A DNA stretch of 64,000 nt, taken from NCBI GenBank assembly GCA_903813345.2, contig CAIIXF020000008.1:1747341-1811340 (forward strand), in the 5' to 3' direction. Position numbers and translations under genes: made by a program. This document shows positions 44,216 to 57,422 of the stretch, piece after piece (the stretch's first letter is position 1; every line of letters starts with the position of its first letter). Origin of the DNA: Owenia fusiformis (taxonomy: Eukaryota > Annelida > Polychaeta > Sabellida > Oweniidae). The notes beneath the pieces are model-generated. The model had not been told where the DNA came from and did not search any database. It worked only from the letters and a program-made list of their open reading frames with translations.

Positions 44216-45303
44216 TTGTTTACTGTTCTACAGACAACATTCAAAATCTAAAACTAAACACAACTTTTATAGCTTCTCAGTCTATAGTGTAATAGTAGAT
44301 TTCTAACAAAACTGACTCCCTTCCCCAAGGTTTCCTGTGATTTCACATGTTACTACAGTATATGCTAACATTGAATGAAGGTCGGAAAACAGCTGATTGC
44401 CCTCCAAATACACACCTTGTTCAATGTGACATTGGCTGTCTGTAAGGTCAAATATAAAATGGGAAGTCAAGGAACTCTCATCAATTTTAAGCTTCATTTA
44501 TGTTACCTCAAATTATAGGTTAATGCTGCAAGATTTCCAAAAAATGCAAAATGAGTCATTTTTAGAATCACGTTCATCATCATCTCTACAAAACGTAAAC
44601 AATCCTGTAAAACATTTATTTCCTTTGTCTAGGGCTTGAAGGTTGCACATACAGCACAAATAGAATTATCAGCTGTTAAGAAATAAATTACATTTAGGCC
44701 TATCTATTTTTTTCATATCATATCATTTATTATATTGGCCTTTGACACAGTCTAACCCCCCCCCCCCCCCGTCCACCATTTGTTTTCAATTTCAACCTTT
44801 CTCATTAAAATAAATTCTAACTTACCAACTGACAAACTTGTATAAGTGGGTATGTTTTAATTGTCCAATCCCTATCAGGTTGTGTTATCTAGTTCACATT
44901 GATTTTCACGAATGTTATTTTAGATTTGAAGCATAGCATGAATTTATTTAATTAGTTTTGTTTTTGTGGTAACATTTACTCCAGTCACTCTGCTGTCCAG
45001 TCACTACTAAAGGTGGTATTTTAAAAAGAAGATGTAAATGTATATAACACCTGCATCCTGGGACCTGCCAGCATCAATCAAACTTTCTTTTACAAAATAG
45101 TTACACACAACAATTTGGTGACACAGGTGGTAAACACCACATTTATATTATCTAATAGGTCTAAACACACCTTAACACACCCCCATTGTACATATATCAG
45201 TACAGGATATTCTATGTGTACACATGTTTGACTTTGAAGGTCATTATGTTTTTGGAGTTTGTGTGTTGTACCTAATGACAGCATCAATAGCAATATTATG
45301 CTC

Positions 45304-45565
45304 ACAGTAAAACCTATAAAGTAGAATACTAGTCTTGCTACAAGCCTCTGTACCCCCCTCTACTTGACTAAACACCTTCTCAAGATTGTGCAAGGTCTTG
45401 TAGCTAGACTATGGATTATACCTCTGTAAGAAAAACACTTTTCAGAGTCCAGTGACCAATTTTAAATTGACTTAATGCTGAATGAACTTCTTTAGTAGAG
45501 CACCTCCCAAGTGAAAGATGTATTAGAGGTTACAAAGGTGTTGCAGTAAGGCAGGTTTCACTGTA
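45304..45565. mobile_element. TACAGTAAAACCT-ended small element
   Basis: Starts ACAGTAAAACCTATAAAG and ends GGCAGGTTTCACTGTA, complementary ends, about 260 bp, without ORF. Member of the family also seen at 10951-11076, 53273-53452 and 58164-58310. Confidence 0.55.
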
Positions 45566-48476
45566 TGTACATGTATAATGTACAAAATGTGTATTACAGC
45601 TTATACATGTATAGGAAACGATAATTGCAATACAGTGCCATCATACCAGCATATCTTAATTGATAATATAATTACATGTAATCTAGTTTTATTAACAAAG
45701 TGGCGACAATATTTTCAAAGATTATGCCAATGTTCTCTTTACAATCCTTTTTTATATGACCTGAAATTTGTTTTGGATATCGCATCAAATATGGAAGTTG
45801 GTGATTAAGATGCAAAAATGTCCATTTGATTTGAAAAGGGAATATACTTTTTCTGTTTTCTAGGGATCAGGAAGAATGAACCATGAAACAATTTAAAATG
45901 AAATACACCTTTAAAGTCTACAAATTAATTTTTAGTCAGGATAGATAAAGGCTACACTGTTTGGCTCTGTTTCACAAATCACAACCCTATAAAACATGAA
46001 AACTTTAATGAATGCAACTTTATGTAAACAACAGTGATCTCCCCAGTATTTTTTAGGTGGGTGCAAAATTCTCATTTTCACAATTTAGGCCAAAATTGGT
46101 CAAAATATGCCGATGGAAAATCAACATTGCTGTCAAGTATGATGTCACTCACAAAAGATGTGTAAAGCAAAAGCACGGGTGTGTTTTTGAGGCATATATT
46201 TATCTATTGTTTTCAGGAATCGTTGCAAGGAGGAGTCCTGCGATTGCTTGATATTGCTTGATTGCTTGAGCATTTGGTCATCTCGGGAAGTTTTTATTAA
46301 AAAAAAAGAAAGTTGTATCATTGCCTGATCGTGAGGTGAATATCGTTGCTCGTATCGATATAGTGTATTTTGGGACTCCTAGTCGCAAGGTTTTTCTCGT
46401 GGACAAAGGCAAAGCAAAACTATGTAACACTAGAACAGTTAAACCTGTCCAGCTAGCAGACATGGCCTGCTGTTGTTTATGGCCTACAGTAAGCTTATTG
46501 TTTTTACATGTGCAGAATAAATGGGATTTTTCCATTAGCTGAAACTAGAAATGTCATCAAAGTACAGATAAAACAAAGCTTACCTTTGAATATGCTGTTC
46601 TGCTGAGTCCCCGTGTCTTCGTTTGTCTTTGTCAATCAGTAGCCAGGCTACTGACAGTTCATTATCAATGAATAGTGAGATAAAATGCAAGGTGACTCCG
46701 GTTCTAGATCAAGATCATTTGTGGGTCACAGGTCAAGGTGACCATCACCAGATGGCGCTTCAATAATTAATCAAAAATCACAATATATACGAATAGCATT
46801 CTGCTTATATCCTAATAATTATTAATTTCTATACTTTTTGATATCGATTGCTTGCTAACAAATGCCATTGATTAAGTTTTAATTGATTTTTTACCCACAA
46901 TCCTTTGCAATCAACATGGCTGACAACATTTTATTTTCAGTCCATATTTCATAGTTTAGGTTGTATTTTAAGGAAATCATCAATTGAACAGTCAACGAAG
47001 AATCATTCAAAGTCACATCATATAGCAGAGAAGGTAGGTGGGAAGTTTTAGCTCGTGCCAAATTGTGAATCCAATAATTGAAATGAAAAAGTGTAAAATT
47101 ATTGTACAGTACATGCACTTCCGGGTTGTAGGCAGAGCTTGGGCTTTCAACTGAACTAGTAATTGAAAGCCCATGAACAGAGTAAATAGACTCAGAGGTT
47201 GAGTAGCATTATCAAATCCCATTACATGATTCTACGATCCTAAGACGAAAAAAACGGTTCAGATTGGGGGTTTCGATTGGTTCGAGCCCCCCCCCGGCCA
47301 AAAATTCTTTCAAAATCATGCAGTTTTTAACCATTCTGAGCACATTTTAAGTGATTTTGGCCATTTTTGGTCCAAGATTGTCAAAAGTGAACCCCCCTGG
47401 AATTTTCCAAAAAGTGAACTTGGCAAATCCTGGCTATACAGGCCTGGGGGTGTTACATCGACACCATTTTGGAGTAACTTCGACATGTGGGGTAACTTCG
47501 ACACCTTGTAGTTTTTTACTCTAATTTCCGATCTTGGGGAAGCCATGTTTTTTTTCTAGCATGGATCGAGATTTTGCGAGATTTTAATTTTTCCAGAAAT
47601 CAAATAAACATGGCGGAAAACAGAAATTCTACTTCTAATAAGTGTCGAAGTTACCCTGTCTCCTTACCTACTTTACCCCACACTTCGACGTTACACCCCT
47701 TTACCCTAAAAGGGTCTTACGTAGAAATTCATCCCGGGGCTACTTCGACCATGGGGTTATTTTGACCATGGCTGAAAATTCATATTTCTGGTATCGCCCA
47801 TGTTTCAGTAAGATCTTGCCCATTGGAGATTTGATTCATGAAATTTTCAAGAAACAAACATGGTGCCTATTGAAATCATATGCCAATGTTAAAATAGCCC
47901 CATGTTCGACTAGCCTCGTGATGAAGTGACCCCATACATTGAAGTTTGATGCAGGGTCCCTATATCCTATACTGTAGTTCTGCCATTTTTTGAGAAGTGT
48001 TCTAGAAAAAAGACTCATGTATGTATATGCCTTTTATACTGTGAATCCAAATATCTGGCTAATCTGAACATTCCAAACACTTTTTCCAGTCACATTTTTT
48101 CCTCCCATTGACTCCTGTATTAAAGGGTATGATGGGTGTTTAATTTCTAGCATGACTAAATTCATTTGAATCAGATTTTGGATTGCCATAAAGCTATGTG
48201 GTCAATAGAAATATTAATATTGATTAATATATTCTGATATATCTCCAATATCTGCCGTTTATTATCTGCAAATCAAGGGTAGAGTAAATATTAGATTGTG
48301 ACATATACAGATTCATGAATATTTTGTTCGTTGGGATTTGCTACTCCAAGGAGTTGCCATTTTCTAGATAACAACTGGAACAATTCATTTAGGAAATAAA
48401 GATTTACAAAAACTTATAGTAATGGCCTCTGAACATTTTAATTGTTATATTTCCAGGAATTGGTTACCAAGGAAAC

Positions 48477-48980
48477 ATGCCTGGAAACTATGTTTTTGTC
48501 ACTGTTGGCACAACATCATTCGATGATCTCATCAAATCTGTATGCCAACCTAAAACTTGTCAGATCCTAAACAAAGGAGGGTATGGAAAATTACTGCTTC
48601 AAGTAGGACGTGGAGACTATGAACCACAAGCCGATATGATATCTGGACTTAATATTGAGCATTATCGCTACAAAGACAGTATCGCAGATGACATCAAACA
48701 TGCCAGTCTGGTAATAAGTCATGCTGGCGCTGGTAGTGTGTTTGAAGCGCTAGGAGCAGAGCGTCCTCTAATAGTTGTGATAAATGAGAAGCTGATGGGA
48801 AATCACCAAGTTGAGTTAGCAGCACAGTTACAGGAGGACAATCATTTATATTATACCACATGTTCCAATTTGCAACAATGTTTAAAAACAATGGATTTAA
48901 AGACATTAGTGCCATACACACCAGGGACTCCAGAAACGTTTAGAAATTATTTAGATAAGATAATGGGTTTTAAAACATAG
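48477..48980 (+). CDS. ALG13: UDP-GlcNAc transferase catalytic subunit ALG13 (short form)
   Basis: ALG13 with membrane-bound ALG14 adds the second GlcNAc to the dolichol-linked precursor of N-glycans on the cytosolic face of the ER. The 167 residues match the short catalytic form of the animal protein. They carry the N-terminal FVTVGTTSFDDLI, the family-28 glycosyltransferase motif SHAGAGSVFEAL followed by RPLIVVIN, and NHQVELAAQL. There is no signal peptide or membrane segment, as expected for a subunit recruited by ALG14. The whole coding region is in one exon. TTTCCAG at 48450-48456 gives an acceptor 20 bases before the ATG, so a 5' non-coding exon exists upstream. No OTU or Tudor extension follows the stop. 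Confidence 0.95.
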   Translation: MPGNYVFVTVGTTSFDDLIKSVCQPKTCQILNKGGYGKLLLQVGRGDYEPQADMISGLNIEHYRYKDSIADDIKHASLVISHAGAGSVFEALGAERPLIVVINEKLMGNHQVELAAQLQEDNHLYYTTCSNLQQCLKTMDLKTLVPYTPGTPETFRNYLDKIMGFKT

Positions 48981-49114
48981 CTTTGAATCATTTATAACTG
49001 GATCTCTTATTTGATTTTGAGAAGCAATTTGTGTCATGTGTGTACTAGAGGTCCTATGATTCTGTGAAAATAATTTAGGATATTTCAATGCAAACAATGT
49101 ATGATATGTGCAAT

Positions 49115-49336
49115 GTTGATCCACTCGATTACGCTTGTTACCGAAACGAGCTCGGTAACAAAATGTCGGAGCCTCGAAGGTACAATTTTAATCTTTCTCT
49201 TATTTCATGCTTTGTAGGCAGAATTCCCATGAGATTTTTATTGCAAACATGTGTCAATATCATATGTTTAAGAAAATGTACAATTTTTTTTATCGAAATG
49301 AACTGTTTCGGTAACCAGCGTAATCGAGTGGATCAC
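49115..49336. mobile_element. Inverted-repeat MITE downstream of ALG13
   Basis: GTTGATCCACTCGATTACGC followed by TTGTTACCGAAAC returns inverted at 49305-49336 with about two mismatches, giving 32-bp ends on a 222-bp element. No ORF; target duplication not clear. Confidence 0.75.
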
Positions 49337-49475
49337 CAGTGATGTGATCCAATTGAAAACAATTCTCAAATTTCCCAATAGTTGATGATGCATGTAGACA
49401 CTGTAGCTTTGGTTGGACTTAAATAATGTTTTAAAATTATGCGAAAAATCGCCAAGTTACATGTCAAATTAATCC

Positions 49476-52307
49476 AAGTTCACGGGTAGTATCTAAAGCC
49501 CCGCTATGATTTAGAAATCGCGAGCAAATACCCGCTGAAATCGCGAGCAATTAAAAGAAAAGAAGGGTTATCTTTTGTTTACTTAAATTGTATGTTGTAA
49601 AAAGCGTTTTCATTTAATTTTACTCAATTACTACATGGTATTGATACTAAAAAGCAACTTCTGCAAAAAAGGATCACGAGCTGATGTTCTGAGTTTTGTT
49701 ATTCGATAATTGGAGAGAGAATGTATCATCTTGAATCTTTATCTATACGTATATTTCTATATTTTATAGCTGAAGAAGGTCATTGCCCTTCAGTTGAAAT
49801 GGTCATAGTAATATGAAATGAAGGTATTGTGAGTTTCACTTCCTAAAGTTTCACAAAAAATTATATATTTCAAATTTAGCATATCCCCCGAGGCCCCGCT
49901 TCTACCATGAGCAATAAACTAAAGATCCCGCTGAAAACATGAGGAGGCCCCGCTGAAAACATGAGGAGGTCCCGCTGAAATCAGGAGCAAGTGGCTCTCT
50001 AAAATGGAGTGAAGACCGATTTGACTTTGCAAATCTGCCACGGCTGTAGCCAACGTCATAAATATATTAATTATTGATACTCTACAGAGCACATGTATAT
50101 CATATATCATTGTCATTGTTATTATGTTATTATCGGTTCGAGCACCCCCCCCTTACCAAAAGCTGGCTACGAGCATGATTCCAATAAAACCATTTCACTT
50201 AATGTATTTTGGCCTGACTCCATCGAGAAATTTACCAAGAGAAGATTTAAATTCATTCCACGACTTTTGACAAGTTTCAAATAACTCGTTCTTCTTTGTA
50301 TGCAATATATATTTATATTTCACTGAAGTTACATTATACTTTAGTTCAGTATATTACTACCTTAGAGGATTCAGCACCAATGGCGCACACGTTTGAAAAG
50401 GCAATTTATGGATCAACTGCTAGATGTAAGTAACAAAGGAGTACATCATCCGATTATGAGTCCCAAATAAGAATAATCAAATAATTTCATCATTAACAAT
50501 TAATCGTAGGTTATGTTAAACGCACGTGTTACGCGGAAAATATGATGCAAATATGTGTCATATTCTGCAATAAATATGGCATATTCACTTGCGGTGTATG
50601 ACAGATTCAGCTGCAGTATATTGCATACCCACTAAGCAATGAGAACACGATACGGAAGTATGCATTGATTGAACAAATGGGTAATCATTGTGTCATTTTC
50701 ACCTGCGGTATATGACATATTCGGCAAGTGAGTATGACATATTCTGCAGGTGACTATCAGGTATTCACTGAAATCAATGTATCGCATATTCACGGCGGAA
50801 TATCGCATACTCACCTGCGGAATATGCCATAAACTGCAGGTGAGTATGGCATATACTGTATACCCGTATCGCAAATACCACGCAACCATAAATGTATGCC
50901 ATACTCCGCGTAACATCGTATGTGTTACGCGGAATATGGCATATATTCATGGTTGCGTGGTATTTGTGATACGGGTGTATATGCCATATTCAGCTGTGGT
51001 ATATGGCGTATTCCGCAGGTGAGTATGGTATATTCCGTATTGAATATGTGATACATTGATTTCAGTAAATACCCCATGCTCGCAGAATATGTCATACTCA
51101 CTTGCAGAATATGCCTTACACCGCAGGTGAGTATGCCATATACCGCAGGTGAATCTGTCATACTCCACAAGTGAATATGCCATATTCATTGTGGAATATG
51201 ACATATATTTGTATCGTGTTTACCGCGTAACAATATGTCCAGGAAAATGGCTTATGCAGGACATACGATTTATATGTCCCGGATCCACGTTTGAGCGGGA
51301 CATACGAAAAATATTTGCCCGGATATGGAATATATTCCCGGTTGATATGTCCCTGAAAATTATCAGGTATGGAATACAAATCATCATTATTTTAATAAAT
51401 ATTTAAAAACAAAAACTTGAATGTTATTGTTAAATGTTATTGTTAAATTATAAAAGTAGAACCTGAATTATCATGGAGACATTGTGATTCTCCTTTCTCT
51501 CTAAATTTCATCTTCTTGCAACTTGGGGTGTCTTTGTTTAATAAAAGACTCATTACCCTGAACCTCAGGCTTCAATTAAATTCATTCTTGAAATGATATC
51601 CACCTTTCTCCTATACATTTTGATATGGATGCAACTCTATAAAATGTTTGACGAAATCTCTGGTGGCTTGAAGTTGGAATGGAAACATTAGCCCTAGAAT
51701 GAAACAGTATACAGTAATTATTAGAAGTATTTAACTTGGTCTTTCGTGTACGTTTATTTAAAGAACCTCAATATTTTATGTAATAGTAATGAGCTTTCCT
51801 CGTGATCGAAGCGGGTACTCGTGATATCTGCTCCTGTTTTCAGCGGGACCTCCTCATGTTTTCAGCGGGGCTTCCTCATAATTTCAGCGGGGCCACTGGC
51901 ACACCTTCAATGATGTATTTCACCCCCCACAGTGGATGTTTTTGAAAACAAACTTATCAATACATACAATGTTGGTCCAATATTCATAATGAGATATGTA
52001 TATCGTAGTTCGTGTCTCTATTTTAACCATAAAAGTAATATGTTAACAGTAAATTATGCAAACGTGCATATTGACGCCCGTTTCTTCCATGCCAGTAAAA
52101 ATAGTTATCTTTCATGTCATTGTTTGTGAAGATATACATGTTCTGAAAGTATACCTAAGGTATCAAGGAACGGTAATGCGTATTCTTACCTTTTTGGTCC
52201 ATATTTCCAGATGAATTAAATAAAAAAGGACTTTGCTCGTGATTTCAGCGGGAACTTGCTCGCGACCTCTCAATTATAACGGGGCTTTGGATACAACCCG
52301 TGAAGTT
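49476..52307. mobile_element. 2.8-kb foldback element
   Basis: The outer ends AAGTTCACGGG and its complement CCCGTGAACTT-like CCCGTGAAGTT close long imperfect arms. Both arms carry AAAGCCCCG, CGCGAGCAA and repeated CCCGCTGAAA-type words (GCTGAAAACATGAGGAGG near 49920-49980; its complement near 51840-51890). No transposase ORF. The centre is occupied by the palindrome at 50529-51230. Confidence 0.75.
50529..51230. repeat. Large palindrome of ATATGxCATATTC / CCTGCGG words
   Basis: The sequence folds back around 50916-50920. TTACGCGGAATATGGCATAT to the right matches ATGCCATACTCCGCGTAA to the left, followed outwards by GGTTGCGTGGTATTTGTGAT and its partner. The match continues to TTACGCGG at 50529 and CCGCGTAA at 51230. 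The arms are about 387 and 310 bp, so there are indels. Many internal copies of a CATATTCACCTGCGG-like word are present on both arms. The open frames here are by-products of the repeat. Confidence 0.85.
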
Positions 52308-55300
52308 ACTATGCCAGTGTATGCAGTACTCACCACCAAGCTATCCTCTAAGATTCCTCTTGGTGTCAGATTTGATGTGTCTTGGGATCTCTAGTGTACT
52401 AATATCACAAGTCCCAAATTCATAGACACAGAGTCTACTTTGTAATTGTTGTGTTATATTATCAGTGTTGTGAAATTTTAGGGTTTGTTTGATGGTTATA
52501 ATATATATAAGATGCTGACATATGAAAAAATGATTGGGCAAGGCGCAATACACATGTACAAAGATACAGTATGTAACATATGATTTCATAGACATGTACA
52601 TCTACTTCTAAACATATGATTCAGAGAATGGACTTGAAATGAATTGGAATCTCCCATTGATCAAATCAATGGTATCACATGACATTTTGATGGTCAAAGA
52701 TATCCTTACAATGTACAAAAGATTTGATTTGAAATCTTATCATGTTTGTTGTTCCATGCATTAGGGTTTATTTAAATTTTCTTGCATTTTTGAAAATTAT
52801 TGTTTAATTTTACTTTGTCATTTTGGGCAATATATCTCACCATATTGAGGTATTGAAAATCTATAATGCATGGAAAACTAGTTATGATAATTTGCTTTCA
52901 AACGATATATCATTTGTACAGAGATACCTTAGTACAGAGCTTCATGATTATATACTGTACCTAATATATTCCAAGACAACTACGCACTGTTTACTGATAA
53001 CATCTTGAAGTTTTTTTATTATCAATTTCCACATTTGTGTGTTGTCCTGAGTTCCTGGATGAGGTTTCATTTTAATTTAAAGATCGCCGTTCCTGCAACA
53101 ATTTAATAATGAGATTCCTAGAAATACTTGATATTTCAAATATTTACTGAGGATTTGAAATAGATTTTTGAAAAAAAGTTTTTTTCCGGTAGATTTTTTA
53201 TAAAATCAAGTTTTTCCAATATTTTTTTGAAAGAAATTGTAGTTTTACATTGAATCATGGCACAAAGGTAAATACAGTAAAACGAGTATATCTAAATTCC
53301 TCTTTAGTCTCAATGAAAAGTTGAGAAAACTTTTGGTCTCACTTTTTAATATGCCATAGGCATCCATTGAAAGTTGAACACAACAAACACACACCAATCT
53401 AAACACTTTTTGCCAGTCTCAGTGGCGTTCGGATGAGTCAAGTTTTACTGTACTACTACTGTGTCTCTTGTTTTTAATATGCCCTTATTTGGAGTTATAT
53501 TAATAAATTACTTCAATGTTTAAGATGATGTGACAAAAATTAATATACAGTATTTTTAATAATTATTAAAGAATATTATAGGTGCTTATAATTGTGCCTT
53601 TAACTGCAGATCTCCAGTTAATGTTGTGAAAATCAGCTGTGTAATTGATATTTAAACAATCTCTTGTCTCACATCAAATTCTACCTCCCACTCCCAGTCA
53701 GCGCCTATGTCTGTGTGGGTAAGGATTTAATGTAAGAACTTGTTGCAAGGCAAGAATAATCATGCTTACTATTGTCCGCTGATTAGGTACTCATTTGATA
53801 TTATGGATGCATATATAATGCATGAAAGTGTATCTTTACCATGTGATGAAAAATAAATTTTAATTCCAAGCTTTGTTAATAAATGACTTTCTCAGTGTTC
53901 TTTTCATGTGTTAAGGTATGACTCCTATGCATTAAGGTATGAGGTTCCATATCCATCCACCGAAAGGTAAGACCCATAAATATGGTCCATTCAAAACCTG
54001 TGATTTTGTTCCAAATTACGACTCATTTGGGTCCTATGGTACCTAGCATTACATTATTTGGTATTAAAAAAATAGTTTCAACATGAGCGTGTGTCCATTA
54101 TTTCAGGACTGAGTTAATGGTAGCAAACACGAGTTACAATAAATGAACCCTGATATCTCGAAAAAACGTCCTATAATTTGATGTAGATTGACCAAACCCC
54201 AAGTGAAGAATATTCATTTTTTTAAAAATTCAAATGAAAGCCAAATCAACATTTTTAACTTTTCTTCATCTATTGACATTTTGAGATTATCCTTTTTTCT
54301 GATAGTATCACATAGATGGCAGGTATAATTATCTAATGAAGTATTCCATATATGGATACAGATAAACTTGTGTTTATAAAGATGTCTCTTTTATATGAAC
54401 TAAAGGCAGCAATGTCACTGAACGTCAAGTATCATATATCATTGAAAAGATGTCAGCAAAATGTAGAAGGCAGCTGCATGAAATGTGAATTAGGTCTTGA
54501 TATTTTCTGGCATACCACACAAGTCACGTATTGTGAAAAGTCAGACTGCCTTATATTTTATACTCCAGATTATGAAAGAAAAATGCCCTTCTACTTCGTC
54601 ATGTCAACTCCGCATGTATCTTCATCGTGATTGGGGCCATTTACCAAAGTAGTTGTATCAAGAAAAATGTTGAAATTTTGAAAAATGCTTGACATTTGTC
54701 TGATAATTTAACAAAAATATCAAAATTGAAGTATTACCTATTTTTTATTTAGAATCTTATCTTGGGGTTGCGTAAGTGCCAAACATGTAAAATCATGATA
54801 AACATGTATATTATGTTTTTAAATACCCTGAAATTACTTTCACAATCTCAGACCATGACAATATGCATCTGATCAGACTTTTTCCCAGATGGGCTGCATG
54901 TTTAACAAGCACTGTGTGTTTATGTGATTTTCTATACTCTTTAAACTTCATTGTATGGGAGACATATTACTTAAGTTAGTTTAAAATAATTATTTAAGTG
55001 TCACACTTACACAATTTATTTATTTATATTTAAAAGAATATGTACATGTCCAACCATTGCCAAACTATGAGACACTGTGTATAAAAAAAACGAAAAAAGT
55101 TTACCCCGTTTGAACAAACAATATATTAGCTTTGCTAGAGTGTAAACATTGTACTCACACATAATTAAGCAATATTTTGATAAATTTTTTACATAGTCAA
55201 AAGAAGGATGCAATATTGATAACAACATATCCTAAATCACCGAACATCCTGATCAGCATTATGAATAAAGGCGTTAATACTGACAAAAAAATAGAATGTT

Positions 55301-57270
55301 ATTTAACTTTGAGGTGAAGACATGTTGAACTTTTCCACCCAAACTCACTAATGAACCTCAATGGTTCTGTAGCAGTCTGATGTCTGAAAGTCATCACGAC
55401 CAATCATAGACATCGAATACCTTCTATTTAAGCCATGTAGTTAGGGTCGGTTTTCAAATGATTTGTATTCAGCAATTTGTATAATGGCTAAATTGTAAGA
55501 TCAGGACACCTGGGGTCTATTTGCATAATACTAGGAGTGAACACTCAACCTATCAAGAGTAGCAATTTCTTTCTCTCATGAGATCCTTTTAGGCAATTTG
55601 GTCAGACATGCATACATGTATCTTCAAGTTTCCTTTTAAATCTACATACCAAGGGAATTCATTTAGGTCTAACTACAGACCCTGGCCTCCCATCTATTTC
55701 AACAACAGGTTGTAAAGTAGATCCGGGGAAGGGAGTCCTTGAAGCAAGACTAGGAAAAGCTGTAAATACATGGATATCGAGGGCCTTGACACAGTGAATT
55801 CCTGACAAAACAATGTTATAATAATGTTTACATGTACTTTATTTGAGTATATATTACAGTTTTGTAATAATAAGTTAAAATGTTGCATTTTAATAATCCT
55901 TTTGTAATGCATCTCGAGAAGGAAGAGAATAGAAGACTAAAATTGTTTATAATGATAAAGTTTTCTTGTTTTTTAACCTCTCAAATTCCCTATTTGGAAT
56001 TTTTCTATTCATAAAGCCTACTTTTTGAAAATCTCCATGGGCATAGCCATTAGGCAAGCCCGTGGCAACTCAATATTTTACCAAAAATGCTGATGCCGAT
56101 TTTTATCGAAACGAAGTCTACTGATATGATATGATTATGTTTCCTTTTACTAAATATTTGCCTCGCCAGTTTAAATTTGCCTCACCTAAATTTACATCCC
56201 AGCTATAGCCCTGACATGACATTGCTCATTACCTCAATATATTCCGGTCAAGTTGGCATAGATTTTATAAATTATGCATATACGTATTGTTATCCATGAT
56301 TGATAGTAAACATGTTTGCTTCATAGAAAACACAGACAGACGTGTCATCATTCAATGTAAATGGTGAAACGTTAAAGTGTACACAACAGGTTGTATTTCT
56401 TCTATATTAAATAACATAGATAAGCTTCTGATCATGATCGGGATTACGCGGATAAATATTTATCTTATTTAAAAACCCTCATTACTTTTTCCAGTTTTAT
56501 CACTAATTCAAAGTACATTCTAAAGCATAGAGAGCGGCGAGTCAATATGACATAAAAGCAAATGTGAGAGATTATGCTTTTCGGATGACAAATGGAATGA
56601 AGCCCAATAAGAAGATTGATGAACCATCCATTTAACATGGTCGATTAGATGCACAAGGTAATATTTGTAAGTACCTTGTGAAAGATGCCCAGCGGTATCC
56701 ATTAATAGCAATTGAATACTACTAATGATTCATTTTTGCAGAAAGATTTTTTTCCTTTTCACGTGGGTCTCCTTTGGCTCAAATGTGCTGATTGATATGA
56801 GCATTTTACGTTGCTATAACACCATTCTCTCAAGCACATGCCTCCAGGTATCAATTTGTACTATTCGCACCAGAGACTTGGAAATCGTTCTTTTGCTTAA
56901 AATCAATACAACCCAAGAGATTCCAGGGTGTTAACACTGTCTTATGCTACACAATATCAATTAGCTAAAAAGCTAACCCTGTCTAGACATACCTAAGAGA
57001 GCTGGACATTTTGCTGATTGAACCTTGTAAATAAATTATAGATGAGCTTATTTTGAGTCATTTGGTGTGAATGGCATAAGACACAGCTAAGAACATCAAC
57101 CGCAATTATGTCGACAAACATTGTTACTATGACAACTCCCATGTTGACAACTTTCACCCAATACAAGGCCAGTCAATTAAATACATTGTTCAAATAATCA
57201 GTTTGTGCTCTCAAATATCATACGAAGCAATTAAATAAGTTTGGCATCTGTCGCACATTGTCTCTATTAA
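52308..57270. other. ALG13-ACTR10 spacer, right part
   Basis: No recognised protein-coding exon; the short ORFs (for example 54352-54630) match nothing I know. Contains one TACAGTAAAAC-type element (53273-53452). The ACTR10 3' UTR runs into it from the right; possible AATAAA signals on the minus strand are numerous in this AT-rich DNA and none is clearly preferred. Confidence 0.5.
53273..53452. mobile_element. TACAGTAAAAC-ended small element
   Basis: Begins TACAGTAAAACGAGTAT and ends GAGTCAAGTTTTACTGTA, with complementary outer ends. The right half (GCCAGTCTCAGTGGCGTTCG) is closely related to 58271-58310. Confidence 0.55.
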
Positions 57271-57422
57271 TTACTTGACACCAGGCAACTTCTCGGAAGG
57301 TTCCGGCTCAGATAACAAATTGTCTGATAGAGTCGACCAGTCAGGGATTGTGTTGTTTTCATTGTAAGCTTCCTTTGAGATGGATCGCGATCCAAGGATT
57401 TCCAGGGCACCGAATATTGCAC
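57271..57422 (-). CDS. ACTR10: ACTR10 last coding exon
   Basis: Follows AATTTCAG, completes the glycine, and reads [33 protein letters not shown] and an acidic, proline-containing tail ending LPGVK and TAA. No long ATG-initiated frame covers it, but phase and homology are clear. Confidence 0.92.

Larger units (their letters stand above)
40188..48456. other. Repeat-rich spacer between PC and ALG13 (head-to-head)
   Basis: About 8 kb with no recognised protein exon. The PC and ALG13 5' non-coding exons and promoters should lie here. It contains the tRNA-like sequence, a palindrome-ended element (42490-43160), a 21-bp array (43770-44215), a TACAGTAAAACC-type element (45304-45565), a poly-C run near 44756 and repeated GGGTTACTTCGAC-type words around 47450-47760. 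The CTTCCGGGT motif at about 47119 resembles an ETS site but is not enough to call a promoter. Confidence 0.5.

Noticed and set aside
46321-46542. 73-residue + strand ORF
   Set aside because: Looked like a possible exon, but no family was recognised, no convincing splice sites were found, and it lies in repeat-rich DNA.
47574-47765. ORF beginning near CAAACATGGCGGAAAAC
   Set aside because: The ATGGCGG context looked like a housekeeping gene start, but the translation is not conserved in appearance and the area is made of repeated GGGTTACTTCGAC words.
50632-51204. Several overlapping ORFs on both strands
   Set aside because: All lie in the palindromic ATATGxCATATTC repeat and have repetitive Met/Tyr/His/Thr-rich translations.
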